Positions 1 through 6,638 of a stretch of 7,119 nucleotides of DNA are shown piece by piece (the first letter of the stretch is position 1; the number at the start of each line of letters is the position of its first letter). Source of the DNA: JAOPZY01 sp036495025 (GTDB lineage: Bacteria; Actinomycetota; CADDZG01; JAHWKV01; JAOPZY01); assembly GCA_036495025.1 (NCBI GenBank), contig DASXNO010000059.1:1-7119 (forward strand), in the 5' to 3' direction. Made by a program: the position numbers and the translations under genes. The notes under the pieces were generated by a model. The model made no database searches, was not told where the DNA came from, and saw nothing but the letters and a program-made list of their open reading frames with translations.

Positions 1-2
1 GA

Positions 3-40
3 TAGTCCGCGATCGCTCGTATGCGCGCGATCAAGGACTA
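3..40 (-). terminator. Hairpin downstream of the phosphoesterase gene, probable terminator
   Basis: A two-part inverted repeat: TAGTCC (3-8) pairs with GGACTA (35-40) and GATCGC (11-16) pairs with GCGATC (27-32). A 2x2 internal mismatch (GC against AA) separates the stems, and the loop is 10 bases (17-26). All 12 stem pairs are perfect. It lies 19-56 bases past the stop codon of the minus-strand gene, which is where a terminator belongs. The window ends right after it, so a U-tract cannot be checked; hairpins without a U-tract are common in high-GC bacteria. A dyad binding site or part of a left-hand gene are alternatives. Confidence 0.5.
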
Positions 41-58
41 ACCTCCAAGTCCGACAGG

Positions 59-1735
59 CTAGGGCAGGCTCCCGGCCGAGAAGTGATCGATGGCCCAGCC
101 CTGGCCGTCGTCCCAGGATTCGACGCCGGCGAGGCCGCCGGGCAGCGGCGAGTGGTCGGTCCAGGTGAGGTTCCAGGATGACGGCTCGGCGGTTCCGTCC
201 CTCCAGGCCTTGACCGAGACGACCCCGCCCTGGATCCTTATGCGCTCCCAGTAGGCGCTCCCGTCGGTCGTGGGGAAGGGCACGTGGGCCACTCTGGTCT
301 GGTCGCCGCCGACCACCCTCATCACGTTGAGCTCTGGGGCGCCGTTGGGCGAGTCCAACCCGGCGACGTAGTAGGTGCCGCCATCGCTAAGGCTGGCGAG
401 CAGGTGCCCGCAGTCGTTGGCGTAGTCGGCCGAGGTGTAGCGGGCGACGACTTCGGTCCCCGTCGCCCGCACCGGTCCCAGGGTCGCCCGCATGAGGTCC
501 ATCGAGTTGTTGCCGCTGACCAGACCATGCCCGCCGGCGGCGGTCGACACCGACAGCAAGCTGGCGTCGCCGGACTGCACGGACCAGGCCTGTCCGTCAG
601 ACGCCGTCCCCCACCCGCCGGAGGCCGACCGCCCGGCGAAGGTGTCCCGGGCGAGGGCCGTGCCAGCGGCGACCGGCGTCCCTCCCGGCGTCGGCGACGG
701 CGTTGGTGAGGGCGTCGGGCTGGGGCTTGGTGAAGGCGTCGGTGACGGAGACGGTGAGGGCGTGGGTGTCGGGCTGGGGCTTGGTGAGGGGGACGGTGAC
801 GGCGAAGGCGTGGGACTCGGCGTGGGTGTTGGCGATGCTGCGAAGAAGTCGCTCATCGGGGTGGCCGCCGAGTCGTTGCTCGTCAACGGAGCGAGACCCC
901 ACGACGACTCGATGGTCTTGAGCAGCGAATAGTGGTCATAGGCCACGCCGGACCGGAAGCCCGCGGGCACGCTCTTGGCGATGACGACCGTCGCCACCTG
1001 GTTGTTGCCGTTGTCGTCCTCGTCCCAGGTGATGAACAGCGCGGAGTTCTGGTTCTGGTACGCAGGCGAGGCAAGGATCGCCGGGACCGCTCTCGACAGC
1101 CACTGGTCGCCGGTGCTGATCGGGCAGTCGTGGGTGTCGCTGCACATGTTCGGCGTGATCCACACGTAGTTGGGCGTGGTGGCGACGGAGGCGAGATCGG
1201 TGCTCAGGTTGCCGTACGGCACGATCTTCGCCGCCTCGGCAGGGTTGTTGCGGACGTCGTTGAAGTAGATCAGGGGGTCGTGCTTCTGCATGTACGGGTA
1301 GGCGTCGCCGACGAACCCGGGACTCGGGATGGACTCCTGGTAACTCTTCCAGGTCCGCCCGGACGCCTCGATCCGGTCCACCGCGATGTTCGGCTGGGAC
1401 TGGAAGCAACCCGTGCAGTCGTCGCTGATGCCGAACGTCGACCCGCCCGTCAGGGCAAGGTAGTTGGGGAGGCTCGGGTGCGAGACCGCCGAGTAGTTGG
1501 TGGCCAGGCCGTAGCGCGAGACGAGTCCGTTGAGGTAGGGCGCCTGGGAGGTGTTCCCGATGACCTCGTCGTAGTTGTGGTTCTCCATGACGATGGTGAA
1601 GATGTGGTCGAACCTCGGGACGGATCCCGCAGCTGCGGCGGATGCGCCCAGGCGGGCGAGGCAGACGGCGCCGATCCCGAGGACGCTGGCAAGGGCCACG
1701 ACCCGCCGGAGTGACGAGGAAAAGCGACCGGCCAC
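59..1735 (-). CDS. Secreted phosphoesterase (acid phosphatase / phospholipase C superfamily) with Pro-Ser/Thr linker and C-terminal beta-rich module
   Basis: A 558-residue exported enzyme that probably hydrolyses phosphate esters outside the cell. Residues 1-37 form a signal peptide: an Arg-containing start, a hydrophobic core around 12-30, then an Ala-rich cleavage zone. There is no proper lipobox before Cys25. Residues 41-298 match the phosphoesterase family (PF04185 type): MENHNYDEVIG (50-60), SHPSLPNYLALTGG (85-98), DCPISTGDQW (203-212), TWDEDDNGNNQVATVV (236-251) and DHYSLLKTIESSWGL (267-281). The Glu/Asn, Asp and His residues in these motifs are the expected metal and phosphate ligands. 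Cys107/110 and Cys198/204 could form disulfides. Residues 301-350 are almost pure Ser-Pro/Thr-Pro. Residues 351-558 resemble the LARDTF...GWGTA...W type of laminin-G-like binding domain found on actinobacterial exported enzymes. The GTG start at 1735 is fixed by an excellent ribosome binding site. The substrate is unknown; phosphomonoesters or phospholipids are both possible. Confidence 0.9.
   Translation of the reverse strand: MAGRFSSSLRRVVALASVLGIGAVCLARLGASAAAAGSVPRFDHIFTIVMENHNYDEVIGNTSQAPYLNGLVSRYGLATNYSAVSHPSLPNYLALTGGSTFGISDDCTGCFQSQPNIAVDRIEASGRTWKSYQESIPSPGFVGDAYPYMQKHDPLIYFNDVRNNPAEAAKIVPYGNLSTDLASVATTPNYVWITPNMCSDTHDCPISTGDQWLSRAVPAILASPAYQNQNSALFITWDEDDNGNNQVATVVIAKSVPAGFRSGVAYDHYSLLKTIESSWGLAPLTSNDSAATPMSDFFAASPTPTPSPTPSPSPSPSPSPSPTPTPSPSPSPTPSPSPSPTPSPTPSPTPGGTPVAAGTALARDTFAGRSASGGWGTASDGQAWSVQSGDASLLSVSTAAGGHGLVSGNNSMDLMRATLGPVRATGTEVVARYTSADYANDCGHLLASLSDGGTYYVAGLDSPNGAPELNVMRVVGGDQTRVAHVPFPTTDGSAYWERIRIQGGVVSVKAWRDGTAEPSSWNLTWTDHSPLPGGLAGVESWDDGQGWAIDHFSAGSLP
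686..835 (-). repeat. Low-complexity repeat encoding the Pro-Ser/Thr linker
   Basis: About 150 bases of degenerate 6-base units, read on the minus strand as alternating Pro with Ser or Thr codons (residues 301-350 of the phosphoesterase). It separates the catalytic domain from the C-terminal module and acts as an extended, protease-resistant and possibly glycosylated spacer. On the plus strand it appears as G-rich GGxxTGG-like units. Such tracts are prone to slippage in multiples of 6 bases, which keeps the frame, so linker length may vary between strains. Confidence 0.85.
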
Positions 1736-1747
1736 GGATCACCTCCT
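1736..1747 (-). promoter_or_regulatory. Very strong Shine-Dalgarno site for the phosphoesterase
   Basis: On the minus strand the 12 bases before the GTG start read AGGAGGTGATCC. This is perfectly complementary to the conserved 3' end of 16S rRNA (GGATCACCTCCT). The AGGAGG core ends 6 bases before GTG at 1735, which is optimal spacing. This decides the start codon and suggests high translation that may compensate for the weaker GTG. Confidence 0.9.
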
Positions 1748-1777
1748 GCTGAGCACTGGACGCGTACTTTGCGGCGC

Positions 1778-1832
1778 ACCTTAGGGGGGCTCCCTGGGGC
1801 GATCGTTACGGGAAGGTGACGAGACGGGGAAT
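1778..1832 (-). promoter_or_regulatory. Possible promoter and PHO-box-like direct repeats upstream of the phosphoesterase
   Basis: This is in the 111-base divergent gap (1736-1846). Read on the minus strand, three adjacent 11-base units occur: ATTCCCCGTCT (1832-1822), CGTCACCTTCC (1821-1811) and CGTAACGATCG (1810-1800). The first two match the actinobacterial PhoP repeat start GTTCACC at 5 of 7 positions each, the third at only 3 of 7. A possible -10, TAAGGT, lies at 1783-1778, so the repeats would overlap the -35 region as PHO boxes usually do. A phosphatase is a sensible target. The matches are imperfect and could be chance in GC-rich DNA. Confidence 0.2.
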
Positions 1833-1846
1833 TTTAGGCAAAAATT
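1830..1846 (+). promoter_or_regulatory. AT-rich dyad abutting the start codon of the AlkZ-like gene
   Basis: A perfect inverted repeat, AATTTT (1830-1835) and AAAATT (1841-1846), with a 5-base loop AGGCA, ends directly at the ATG at 1847. It is the most AT-rich patch in the window. The only Shine-Dalgarno-like bases for this gene (AGG, 1836-1838, 8 bases before ATG) sit in its loop. It may influence ribosome access, be a protein binding site, or simply keep the start region unstructured. Confidence 0.3.
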
Positions 1847-2920
1847 ATGAGAACTTCAACCCACTATGTCCCAATCGCGACGCGCCGGGCGCACATCCGG
1901 GCTCAGTTGCTGGACGACCATCCACCGGCGGACGTGGAGACGGTCGTCGCCGCGGTCGGCGGCGTCCAGGCGCAGGACATCACGGCTGCGGCCATGTCCG
2001 TCCGGGCCCGCAGCTCCGGCCTTGTGGTCGCCGATCTGTTCAGGGCGGTCTGGGAGGAGCGCCGCCTGGTGCTCACCTGGAGCATGCGTGGCACGCGCCA
2101 CCTGCACCCGGCCGCCGACGTTGCGTGGCTGCTCCGGGTCTTCGGGCCCGTGTTCGGGCGTCCGGGCCGCCGGGCCGAGCAACTGGGCATCGCCGGTGCA
2201 CCCGGCGACCGAGCGGTGCTGGCCCTGCGGGACGCCCTGGCGGCCGAGGGGATGCTCACCCGCCCCCAGGTCAAGGAGCGGCTTGCCGCGGTGGGCGTCG
2301 ACGTCTCCGGCCAGGCCCCGGTCCACGTGCTGCAGCGCGCCGCGCTCGAAGGTGTCCTGTGCGTCCTGCCCGACCCGCATGGCCAGGAGCGCTATGTCCT
2401 GCTCGACGACTGGGTGCCGTCCTCGGAGGTCCCGGGTCGCGAGGAGGCGCTCACGCTGCTGGCCGCCCGGTACCTGCGCGCCTTCGGCCCGGCGACCGTG
2501 GCGGACTTCCGACACTGGTCCGGCCTGCCCGCAGCCCAGGCGGAGCTGGGCTGGGCCGCTGTCGCTGCCGCCGTCGGCCGACCTGCCCTGCCTGACGACG
2601 CCACCGCTGCGACCCGGCGCTGCCCGGTCCGGCTCACGGGCGGGTTCGACACCCTGCTGCTCGGCTACGCCGACCGCAGTCTGCACCTTGCCCCCGAGCA
2701 CGCCCGCCGGGTGAACGCCGGCGGAGGCCTCGTGCGGCCCGTCGTGCTGGACGACGGGGTCGTGGTTGCAACCTGGCGCTACTATCGTGGCGCGACCGAC
2801 ACCGTCGAGGTGATGCCCTTCCAGGCCCTGGCCCGCCGGGCCCAGGACGGCATCGACCGGGAGGTCCGGGACATCGGGGCCTTCCTGGGGCGGGAGCCGG
2901 TCACGTGGGAGTGCAAATGA
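1847..2920 (+). CDS. Winged-helix HTH_42 protein, AlkZ-like DNA glycosylase family
   Basis: A 357-residue cytosolic protein of the HTH_42 (formerly DUF1006) family, which includes the AlkZ glycosylases that excise bulky alkylated purines and unhook interstrand crosslinks. Family signatures in order: AAVGGVQAQD (35-44), where Gln41-Ala42-Gln43 is the QxQ motif used for catalysis in AlkZ; LTWSMRGTRHLHPAAD (76-91), equivalent to the family's TWPMRGTLH segment; and near the C-terminus GGFDTLLLGYADR followed by PEHARRV and a VVATWRY strand. Length fits the family. The ATG at 1847 is preceded only by a weak AGG. The gene is divergent from the phosphoesterase and followed after 156 bases by the exported HExxE gene; neither neighbour suggests a shared pathway. 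Many family members are uncharacterised, so glycosylase activity is inferred from the QxQ motif, not shown. There is no antibiotic biosynthesis gene nearby that would suggest a self-resistance role. Confidence 0.85.
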   Translation: MRTSTHYVPIATRRAHIRAQLLDDHPPADVETVVAAVGGVQAQDITAAAMSVRARSSGLVVADLFRAVWEERRLVLTWSMRGTRHLHPAADVAWLLRVFGPVFGRPGRRAEQLGIAGAPGDRAVLALRDALAAEGMLTRPQVKERLAAVGVDVSGQAPVHVLQRAALEGVLCVLPDPHGQERYVLLDDWVPSSEVPGREEALTLLAARYLRAFGPATVADFRHWSGLPAAQAELGWAAVAAAVGRPALPDDATAATRRCPVRLTGGFDTLLLGYADRSLHLAPEHARRVNAGGGLVRPVVLDDGVVVATWRYYRGATDTVEVMPFQALARRAQDGIDREVRDIGAFLGREPVTWECK

Positions 2921-3012
2921 ACGAACGACGTGTCCCGGAGACCCGGTGCACCGAGGCTACCTGGATGGGCGAATGGAGTACTTCCGCTCGGCAGGGGCCG
3001 AACCCATACTGA
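2917..3012 (+). CDS. Possible 31-residue small ORF overlapping the AlkZ-like stop codon
   Basis: ATG at 2917 overlaps the TGA at 2918-2920 as ATGA, the arrangement typical of translational coupling, with GGGAG 5 bases upstream as a weak ribosome site. It reads MNERRVPETRC and so on for 31 residues, ending in NPY before TGA at 3010. It has no transmembrane segment or recognisable motif. Third-position G/C is about 70 percent, lower than in the neighbouring genes, which argues against it being a conserved gene. It may be a chance ORF. Confidence 0.15.
   Translation: MNERRVPETRCTEATWMGEWSTSARQGPNPY
2982..3010 (+). promoter_or_regulatory. Tentative promoter for the exported HExxE protein
   Basis: CATACT (3005-3010) matches the -10 consensus at 4 of 6 positions. 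The element 17 bases upstream, TTCCGC (2982-2987), is a poor -35. Initiation would fall near 3017, giving a leader of about 60 bases to the ATG at 3077. A small hairpin (TCGGC at 2988-2992 with GCCGA at 2997-3001) lies in the spacer. Apart from the small ORF above, I see nothing else in the 2921-3076 gap. Confidence 0.2.
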
Positions 3013-3076
3013 CCGAGACGCCAGAGCGGCGGCGGGCGGCCATCGGCCAACCCGGGCAACGGGAAACGGGGTGGGA

Positions 3077-5239
3077 ATGAAGCGGATCGGGCTCTCGGCA
3101 CTCGTGTTGCTGGCGCTGCTGTGCGGAGCGGCTGCCTACCCGGCCGGCGCCACGCCGGCGGCGCCGGTGCAGTCGGCGAGTCGCCTGGGTGGCCCGCACA
3201 TCATGCCGTTCAACTCGGGCGGCCCTCGCGCCGCGGCTGCCCCCTCCGGCGCCCATCTCACCTACTACGGCGGCCGGGTCCTCTCCAACCTCCAGGTCGT
3301 CCAGGTCGTCTACGGCCCCGGTACCTACCTGCCCCAGGTCACCGGGAACACGACACCCAACGTCAGCAGCTTCTACGCGGGCGTCACCAACTCGCCCTAC
3401 ATCGACTGGCTGACCGAGTACAACACGAACCTGAGCAGCCAGAACCCGCGCACCAACCAGACCATCGGCCGCGGGAGCTTCGGTGGCTGGTACACCATCA
3501 CCCCGTCGGCGGCCAACAACGGAGCGCAGATCCAGGACTCCAATATCCAGGCGGAGCTGCAGGCCCAGGTCGCTGCCCACCACCTTCCCCAGCCGGTGCT
3601 CGACTCGGCGGGCAATTCCAACACCCTCTACGCGATCTTCTTCCGCCACGGTCAATCCATCTGCATGGGTGGGAGCTGCTCGCTGGTTCCCGGCGGCTTC
3701 TGCGCCTACCACGGCACCATCGCCGCCGGCGGGAGCCTCCCCGAGCTGTATTACAGCGTGCAGCCCGACCTGACCGCCCAGGCCGGATGCGGCACCGGAG
3801 GAGACTTCCAGAACACCACCTCGGTCGCCTCCCACGAGATGGTCGAGACCGTCACCGACGGTGAGGTCGGTCTCGCCACGGTGAACGCGCCGCCGCTCGC
3901 CTGGTACGACCAGAGCAACGGTGAGATCGGTGACATCTGCAACGCCCAGCAGGGCGCGATCACGGGTGGGGACGGCATCTCCTACACCGTGCAGAAACAG
4001 TTCAGCAATGTTGCGAACGACTGCATCGTGAGCCGGGGAACCGGGGCCAGCGACTTCTCGATATCGGCGAGCCCCGGCTCCCTCACCATCGCGCAGAACG
4101 GAACCGGGACCGCCACGATCAACACCGCCACGATCTCCGGGTCGCCGCAGACCGTGAGTCTCGGGGTGTCCGGCGTCCCGTCCGGCGCCTCGGTAAGCCT
4201 GAGCCCTCCATCGATCACCTCGGGTGGCAGCTCCACATTCACCCTCAACGCCGGGACCGCAGCACCGGGGACCTCGACCGTGACAATCGTGGGCACCGGC
4301 GCCACGACCACCCATACCACCGCCATCCAGCTCACCATCCTCGGGCCCGTGGGCGTCGGGATCACCAACGGGGGCTTCGAGAACGGCCTGGCCGGATGGA
4401 CCAGGAGCGGCACGACCTCCGTCACCTCGACCGCCCACACCGGGGTGGCCTCGGGGATGGCCGGCGCCGCCACTCCAACCAACGGCGACTCCACGCTGGC
4501 CCAGACGTTCACCGCCCCTACGGGGTCCATGAACCTAACCTTCTGGTACAAGATGACCTGCCCCGACGCGGTCACCTATGACTGGGCGACCGTCTCGCTG
4601 CGCGACAACACCAACGGCTCGACGGCCACGCCCGTCGCCAGGTTCTGTGCCACCAACGCCGCCTGGGTCCAGGCAACGGCGGCGCTCATCGCAGGCCACA
4701 CCTACACCCTCACGCTGCTCAGCCACGACGACAACTTCTCGGCCGATCCCAGCTTCACCCTCTTCGACGACGTGACGACCGGAGCCGGTGGGCCGCCGCC
4801 ACCATCGGGGATCACCAACGGCGGCTTCGAGTCCGGGCTTGCGGGTTGGGCAGCCACCGGCCCTTCGGTGACGGCGACGAACGCCAACTGCCACGGTGGG
4901 ACCTCGTGCGCCAGGCTCGGTTCCACCAGCCCGACCAACGGCGACTCCAACCGGGCGCAGACGTTCACGGCCCCTGCGGGGTCCATGAACCTGACCTTCT
5001 GGTACAAGATGACCTGCCCCGACACCGTCAGCTACGACTGGGCGACCGTCTCGCTGCGGGACAACACGTCGGGAACGACCTCGACCCCGCTGGCGAGGGT
5101 GTGCACGAGCAATGCGTGGGCCTCGGTGACCGTCACGATCACGGCCGGGCACAACTTCACCCTCACCCTCACGAGCCACGACGACAACTACCCGTCCGAC
5201 CCGAGCTTCACCCTCTTCGACGACGTCGCAACGAGCTAG
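3077..5239 (+). CDS. Exported HExxE-motif protein with Ig-like domain and two tandem C-terminal modules
   Basis: A 720-residue exported protein of unproven function. Residues 1-25 are a signal peptide (MKRIG, hydrophobic core, AGA/TPA cleavage zone). Residues about 58-320 form the main domain: LTYYGGRVLSNLQVVQVVYG (61-80), NQTIGRGSFGGWYTITPS (127-144), GGFCAYHGT (206-214), SVASHEMVETVTDGEVG (249-265), and AWYDQSNGEIGDIC (275-288) leading to YTVQKQFSN and Cys316. This pattern recalls uncharacterised bacterial secreted proteins distantly like plant EXORDIUM (phosphate-induced protein 1). His253-Glu254...Glu257 with Asp/Glu at 278-286 could bind metal, as in a peptidase, but this is inference. 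Residues 326-421 look like an Ig-like beta-sandwich. Residues 428-569 and 579-720 are tandem NGGFE...GW modules, probably adhesion or carbohydrate binding. I chose ATG 3077 over GTG 2930 because it places the signal peptide at the N-terminus; GTG 3071 is possible. The gene is convergent with the flavoprotein gene. Confidence 0.8.
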   Translation: MKRIGLSALVLLALLCGAAAYPAGATPAAPVQSASRLGGPHIMPFNSGGPRAAAAPSGAHLTYYGGRVLSNLQVVQVVYGPGTYLPQVTGNTTPNVSSFYAGVTNSPYIDWLTEYNTNLSSQNPRTNQTIGRGSFGGWYTITPSAANNGAQIQDSNIQAELQAQVAAHHLPQPVLDSAGNSNTLYAIFFRHGQSICMGGSCSLVPGGFCAYHGTIAAGGSLPELYYSVQPDLTAQAGCGTGGDFQNTTSVASHEMVETVTDGEVGLATVNAPPLAWYDQSNGEIGDICNAQQGAITGGDGISYTVQKQFSNVANDCIVSRGTGASDFSISASPGSLTIAQNGTGTATINTATISGSPQTVSLGVSGVPSGASVSLSPPSITSGGSSTFTLNAGTAAPGTSTVTIVGTGATTTHTTAIQLTILGPVGVGITNGGFENGLAGWTRSGTTSVTSTAHTGVASGMAGAATPTNGDSTLAQTFTAPTGSMNLTFWYKMTCPDAVTYDWATVSLRDNTNGSTATPVARFCATNAAWVQATAALIAGHTYTLTLLSHDDNFSADPSFTLFDDVTTGAGGPPPPSGITNGGFESGLAGWAATGPSVTATNANCHGGTSCARLGSTSPTNGDSNRAQTFTAPAGSMNLTFWYKMTCPDTVSYDWATVSLRDNTSGTTSTPLARVCTSNAWASVTVTITAGHNFTLTLTSHDDNYPSDPSFTLFDDVATS
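4361..5236 (+). repeat. Tandem duplication of a binding-type module inside the exported HExxE protein
   Basis: Copy 1 (4361-4783) and copy 2 (4811-5236) encode about 142-residue modules that are roughly two thirds identical by eye. They are joined by a short Gly/Pro linker (GGPPPP). Both begin ITNGGFE.GLAGW and end PSFTLFDDV. The nucleotide match is much higher in the middle: from about 4520 and 4976 there is a stretch of over 40 bases with a single difference, encoding SMNLTFWYKMTCPD, and another around 4581/5037 encoding DWATVSLRDNT. Cys495/524 pair with Cys647/676 in position. Copy 2 has an extra pair, Cys605/611. Confidence 0.9.
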
Positions 5240-6612
5240 GGCGTGTTCGGTGTGGCGGAAGGATCGTTCGCCTCGCTCACCCATTCCTGGGCTGCGGACT
5301 GGACCGCATCCCACGGGCCCGCAAACGGCGGCGCGTAGGAAAGATCGAGGTCGGAGATCCCATCGACGCTGGCGCCCAGGTGCAGGGCGGTCGCCGCGAT
5401 GTCCAGGCGTTTGGGCACCTGCGCAAGGCGGTGGCCGGCGATCTGGAAGCCGAGGAGCCGGCCGGTCCTCCGGTCACCGGTGACGCTCTGATGGAGAGGG
5501 TGAGCCCCGGGGTAGTAGGCGACGTGGTCGGGTGCCACGCTCGCCACGGTCAGCGGATCGAACCCGGCCCCCGCTGCTTCGAGGTCGCGCAGCCCGGTTC
5601 GGCCGGCGGCGAGGTCGAACACCCTGACGACCTGCGTGCCGACCGAGCCCGCGAACAGCCGGTCACCGCCGACAGCGTTCTCCCCCGCGGTGCGGCCCTG
5701 CTTGTGGGCCGTGGTCCCCAGCGGGAGGTACGCCGGACGTCCGAGCATCGCATGGTAGGTCTCGGCGCAGTCGCCGGCCGCCCAGACCCCCGGCAGCGAC
5801 GTCGCCATCCGCCGGTCGACCGCCAACGCCCCGTGCGAGCCGATCGCGGCTCCGGCCGAGGCGGCGAGCGCTGCGTTGGGACGGACCCCGACGGCGACGA
5901 GGACCACATCGGCCACTCCTTCAAAGCTGCGGTCGCCCTTGACGGACAACCGGCCACCGTGGCACGGCCCGATCTCGTGGACGCTTGTGTCGAACACGAT
6001 GCGCCCGCCGTGAGCCGCGATCTCCTCCGAGACGAGAGACGCCAGGTTCGCGTCGACGGTCGGCATGACCTGCGGGAGGCGCTCCACCAGCGTCACCTCC
6101 AGCCCCCGCTGGACGAGTGCCTCCGCCATCTCCAGGCCGATGTACCCGCCCCCGACGATGACTGCGCTCTGGGGTTCCGACTCGAGCGCCCGGGCGAGGC
6201 GCAACGCATCGTCCATCGTGTGCAGCACGAACACGCCCGGGCAGTCGAGGCCCGAAATCGGAGGCCGAGCCGGCTCGGCACCGGTCGCGACCACCAGGGC
6301 ATCCCAACCGATCACGGCCTCCCGACCCCCGGGACCGGCGGCCAGAAGGGTCCGCCCGGCAGGGTCGATGCCGTGCACCGTCGCTTCGAGCGTCAGGCGC
6401 AACCCGAAGCGTTCGAGCTCCGCCCGGCTCCGGTGGGCCAGCGCCTGCCAGTCACGCACCTCTCCGGAGAGCAGGTACGGCAGGCCGCAGATGCTGAAGT
6501 TGGGAAAGGCATCGGCGAGCACGACCTCGATGTCGGCGGTGGGGTCGACCTCTCTGGCCCGAAGGGCGGCGGCAATCCCGGCGTCGCTGCCTCCCACGAC
6601 CACCAGGTGCAC
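5236..6612 (-). CDS. CoA-disulfide-reductase-like FAD/NAD(P)H oxidoreductase
   Basis: A 458-residue cytosolic flavoprotein of the single-cysteine pyridine nucleotide-disulfide reductase class (CoA-disulfide reductase, NADH oxidase and NADH peroxidase relatives). Visible in order: an FAD-binding start HLVVVGGSDAG (2-12); the redox motif SICGLPY (40-46) with Cys42; the second Rossmann motif VIVGGGYIGLEMAE (151-164), where Glu177 at the end of the next strand favours NADH; GVWAAGDCAET (275-285), the FAD ribityl contact; and a C-terminal dimerisation domain with AYYPGA (365-370) and LSYAPPF (424-430), whose tyrosines match those of CoA-disulfide reductase. It would reduce CoA or another low-molecular-weight disulfide, or oxygen or peroxide. 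The GTG at 6612 is chosen because it starts right at the first beta strand, 26 bases after the arsR-type stop; no good ribosome site is visible, so translation may be coupled. It is probably co-transcribed with that repressor gene. Its stop overlaps the stop of the convergent gene. Confidence 0.85.
   Translation of the reverse strand: MHLVVVGGSDAGIAAALRAREVDPTADIEVVLADAFPNFSICGLPYLLSGEVRDWQALAHRSRAELERFGLRLTLEATVHGIDPAGRTLLAAGPGGREAVIGWDALVVATGAEPARPPISGLDCPGVFVLHTMDDALRLARALESEPQSAVIVGGGYIGLEMAEALVQRGLEVTLVERLPQVMPTVDANLASLVSEEIAAHGGRIVFDTSVHEIGPCHGGRLSVKGDRSFEGVADVVLVAVGVRPNAALAASAGAAIGSHGALAVDRRMATSLPGVWAAGDCAETYHAMLGRPAYLPLGTTAHKQGRTAGENAVGGDRLFAGSVGTQVVRVFDLAAGRTGLRDLEAAGAGFDPLTVASVAPDHVAYYPGAHPLHQSVTGDRRTGRLLGFQIAGHRLAQVPKRLDIAATALHLGASVDGISDLDLSYAPPFAGPWDAVQSAAQEWVSEANDPSATPNTP
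5288..5313 (+). terminator. Hairpin past the exported HExxE gene, inside the convergent flavoprotein gene
   Basis: TGGG (5288-5291) plus TGCGG (5293-5297) pair with CCGCA (5304-5308) plus CCCA (5310-5313), giving nine pairs with one C/T mismatch and a 6-base loop. It lies about 50 bases after the plus-strand stop, where a terminator would be useful because the convergent genes leave no intergenic space. There is no T-tract. It lies in codons for about residues 434-442 of the flavoprotein, so the structure may be incidental. Confidence 0.25.
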
Positions 6613-6638
6613 GCAGCGGAGCCCGGTGTCCGCCGGTG

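Noticed and set aside
686..835. Repeat-rich block that could be taken for a CRISPR array or minisatellite locus.
   Set aside because: There are no regular repeats with unique spacers. The pattern is fully explained by Pro-Ser/Thr codons in frame.
932..1742. Open frames of about 260 codons on both strands inside the phosphoesterase gene.
   Set aside because: Both overlap the conserved catalytic domain in other frames and lack recognisable features.
1736..1747. Plus strand reads GGATCACCTCCT, the 3' end of 16S rRNA.
   Set aside because: Only these 12 bases match and no other rRNA sequence precedes them. On the minus strand this is the ribosome binding site of the phosphoesterase.
2930..3076. 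Upstream GTG start extending the exported HExxE protein by 49 residues.
   Set aside because: The extension is Arg/Gly-rich and would bury the signal peptide. The region also holds a likely promoter.
2957..4438. Long minus-strand open frame of 493 codons opposite the exported HExxE gene.
   Set aside because: The plus-strand frame has a signal peptide and domain motifs. The minus frame has low-complexity Gly/Arg/Val composition and no motif.
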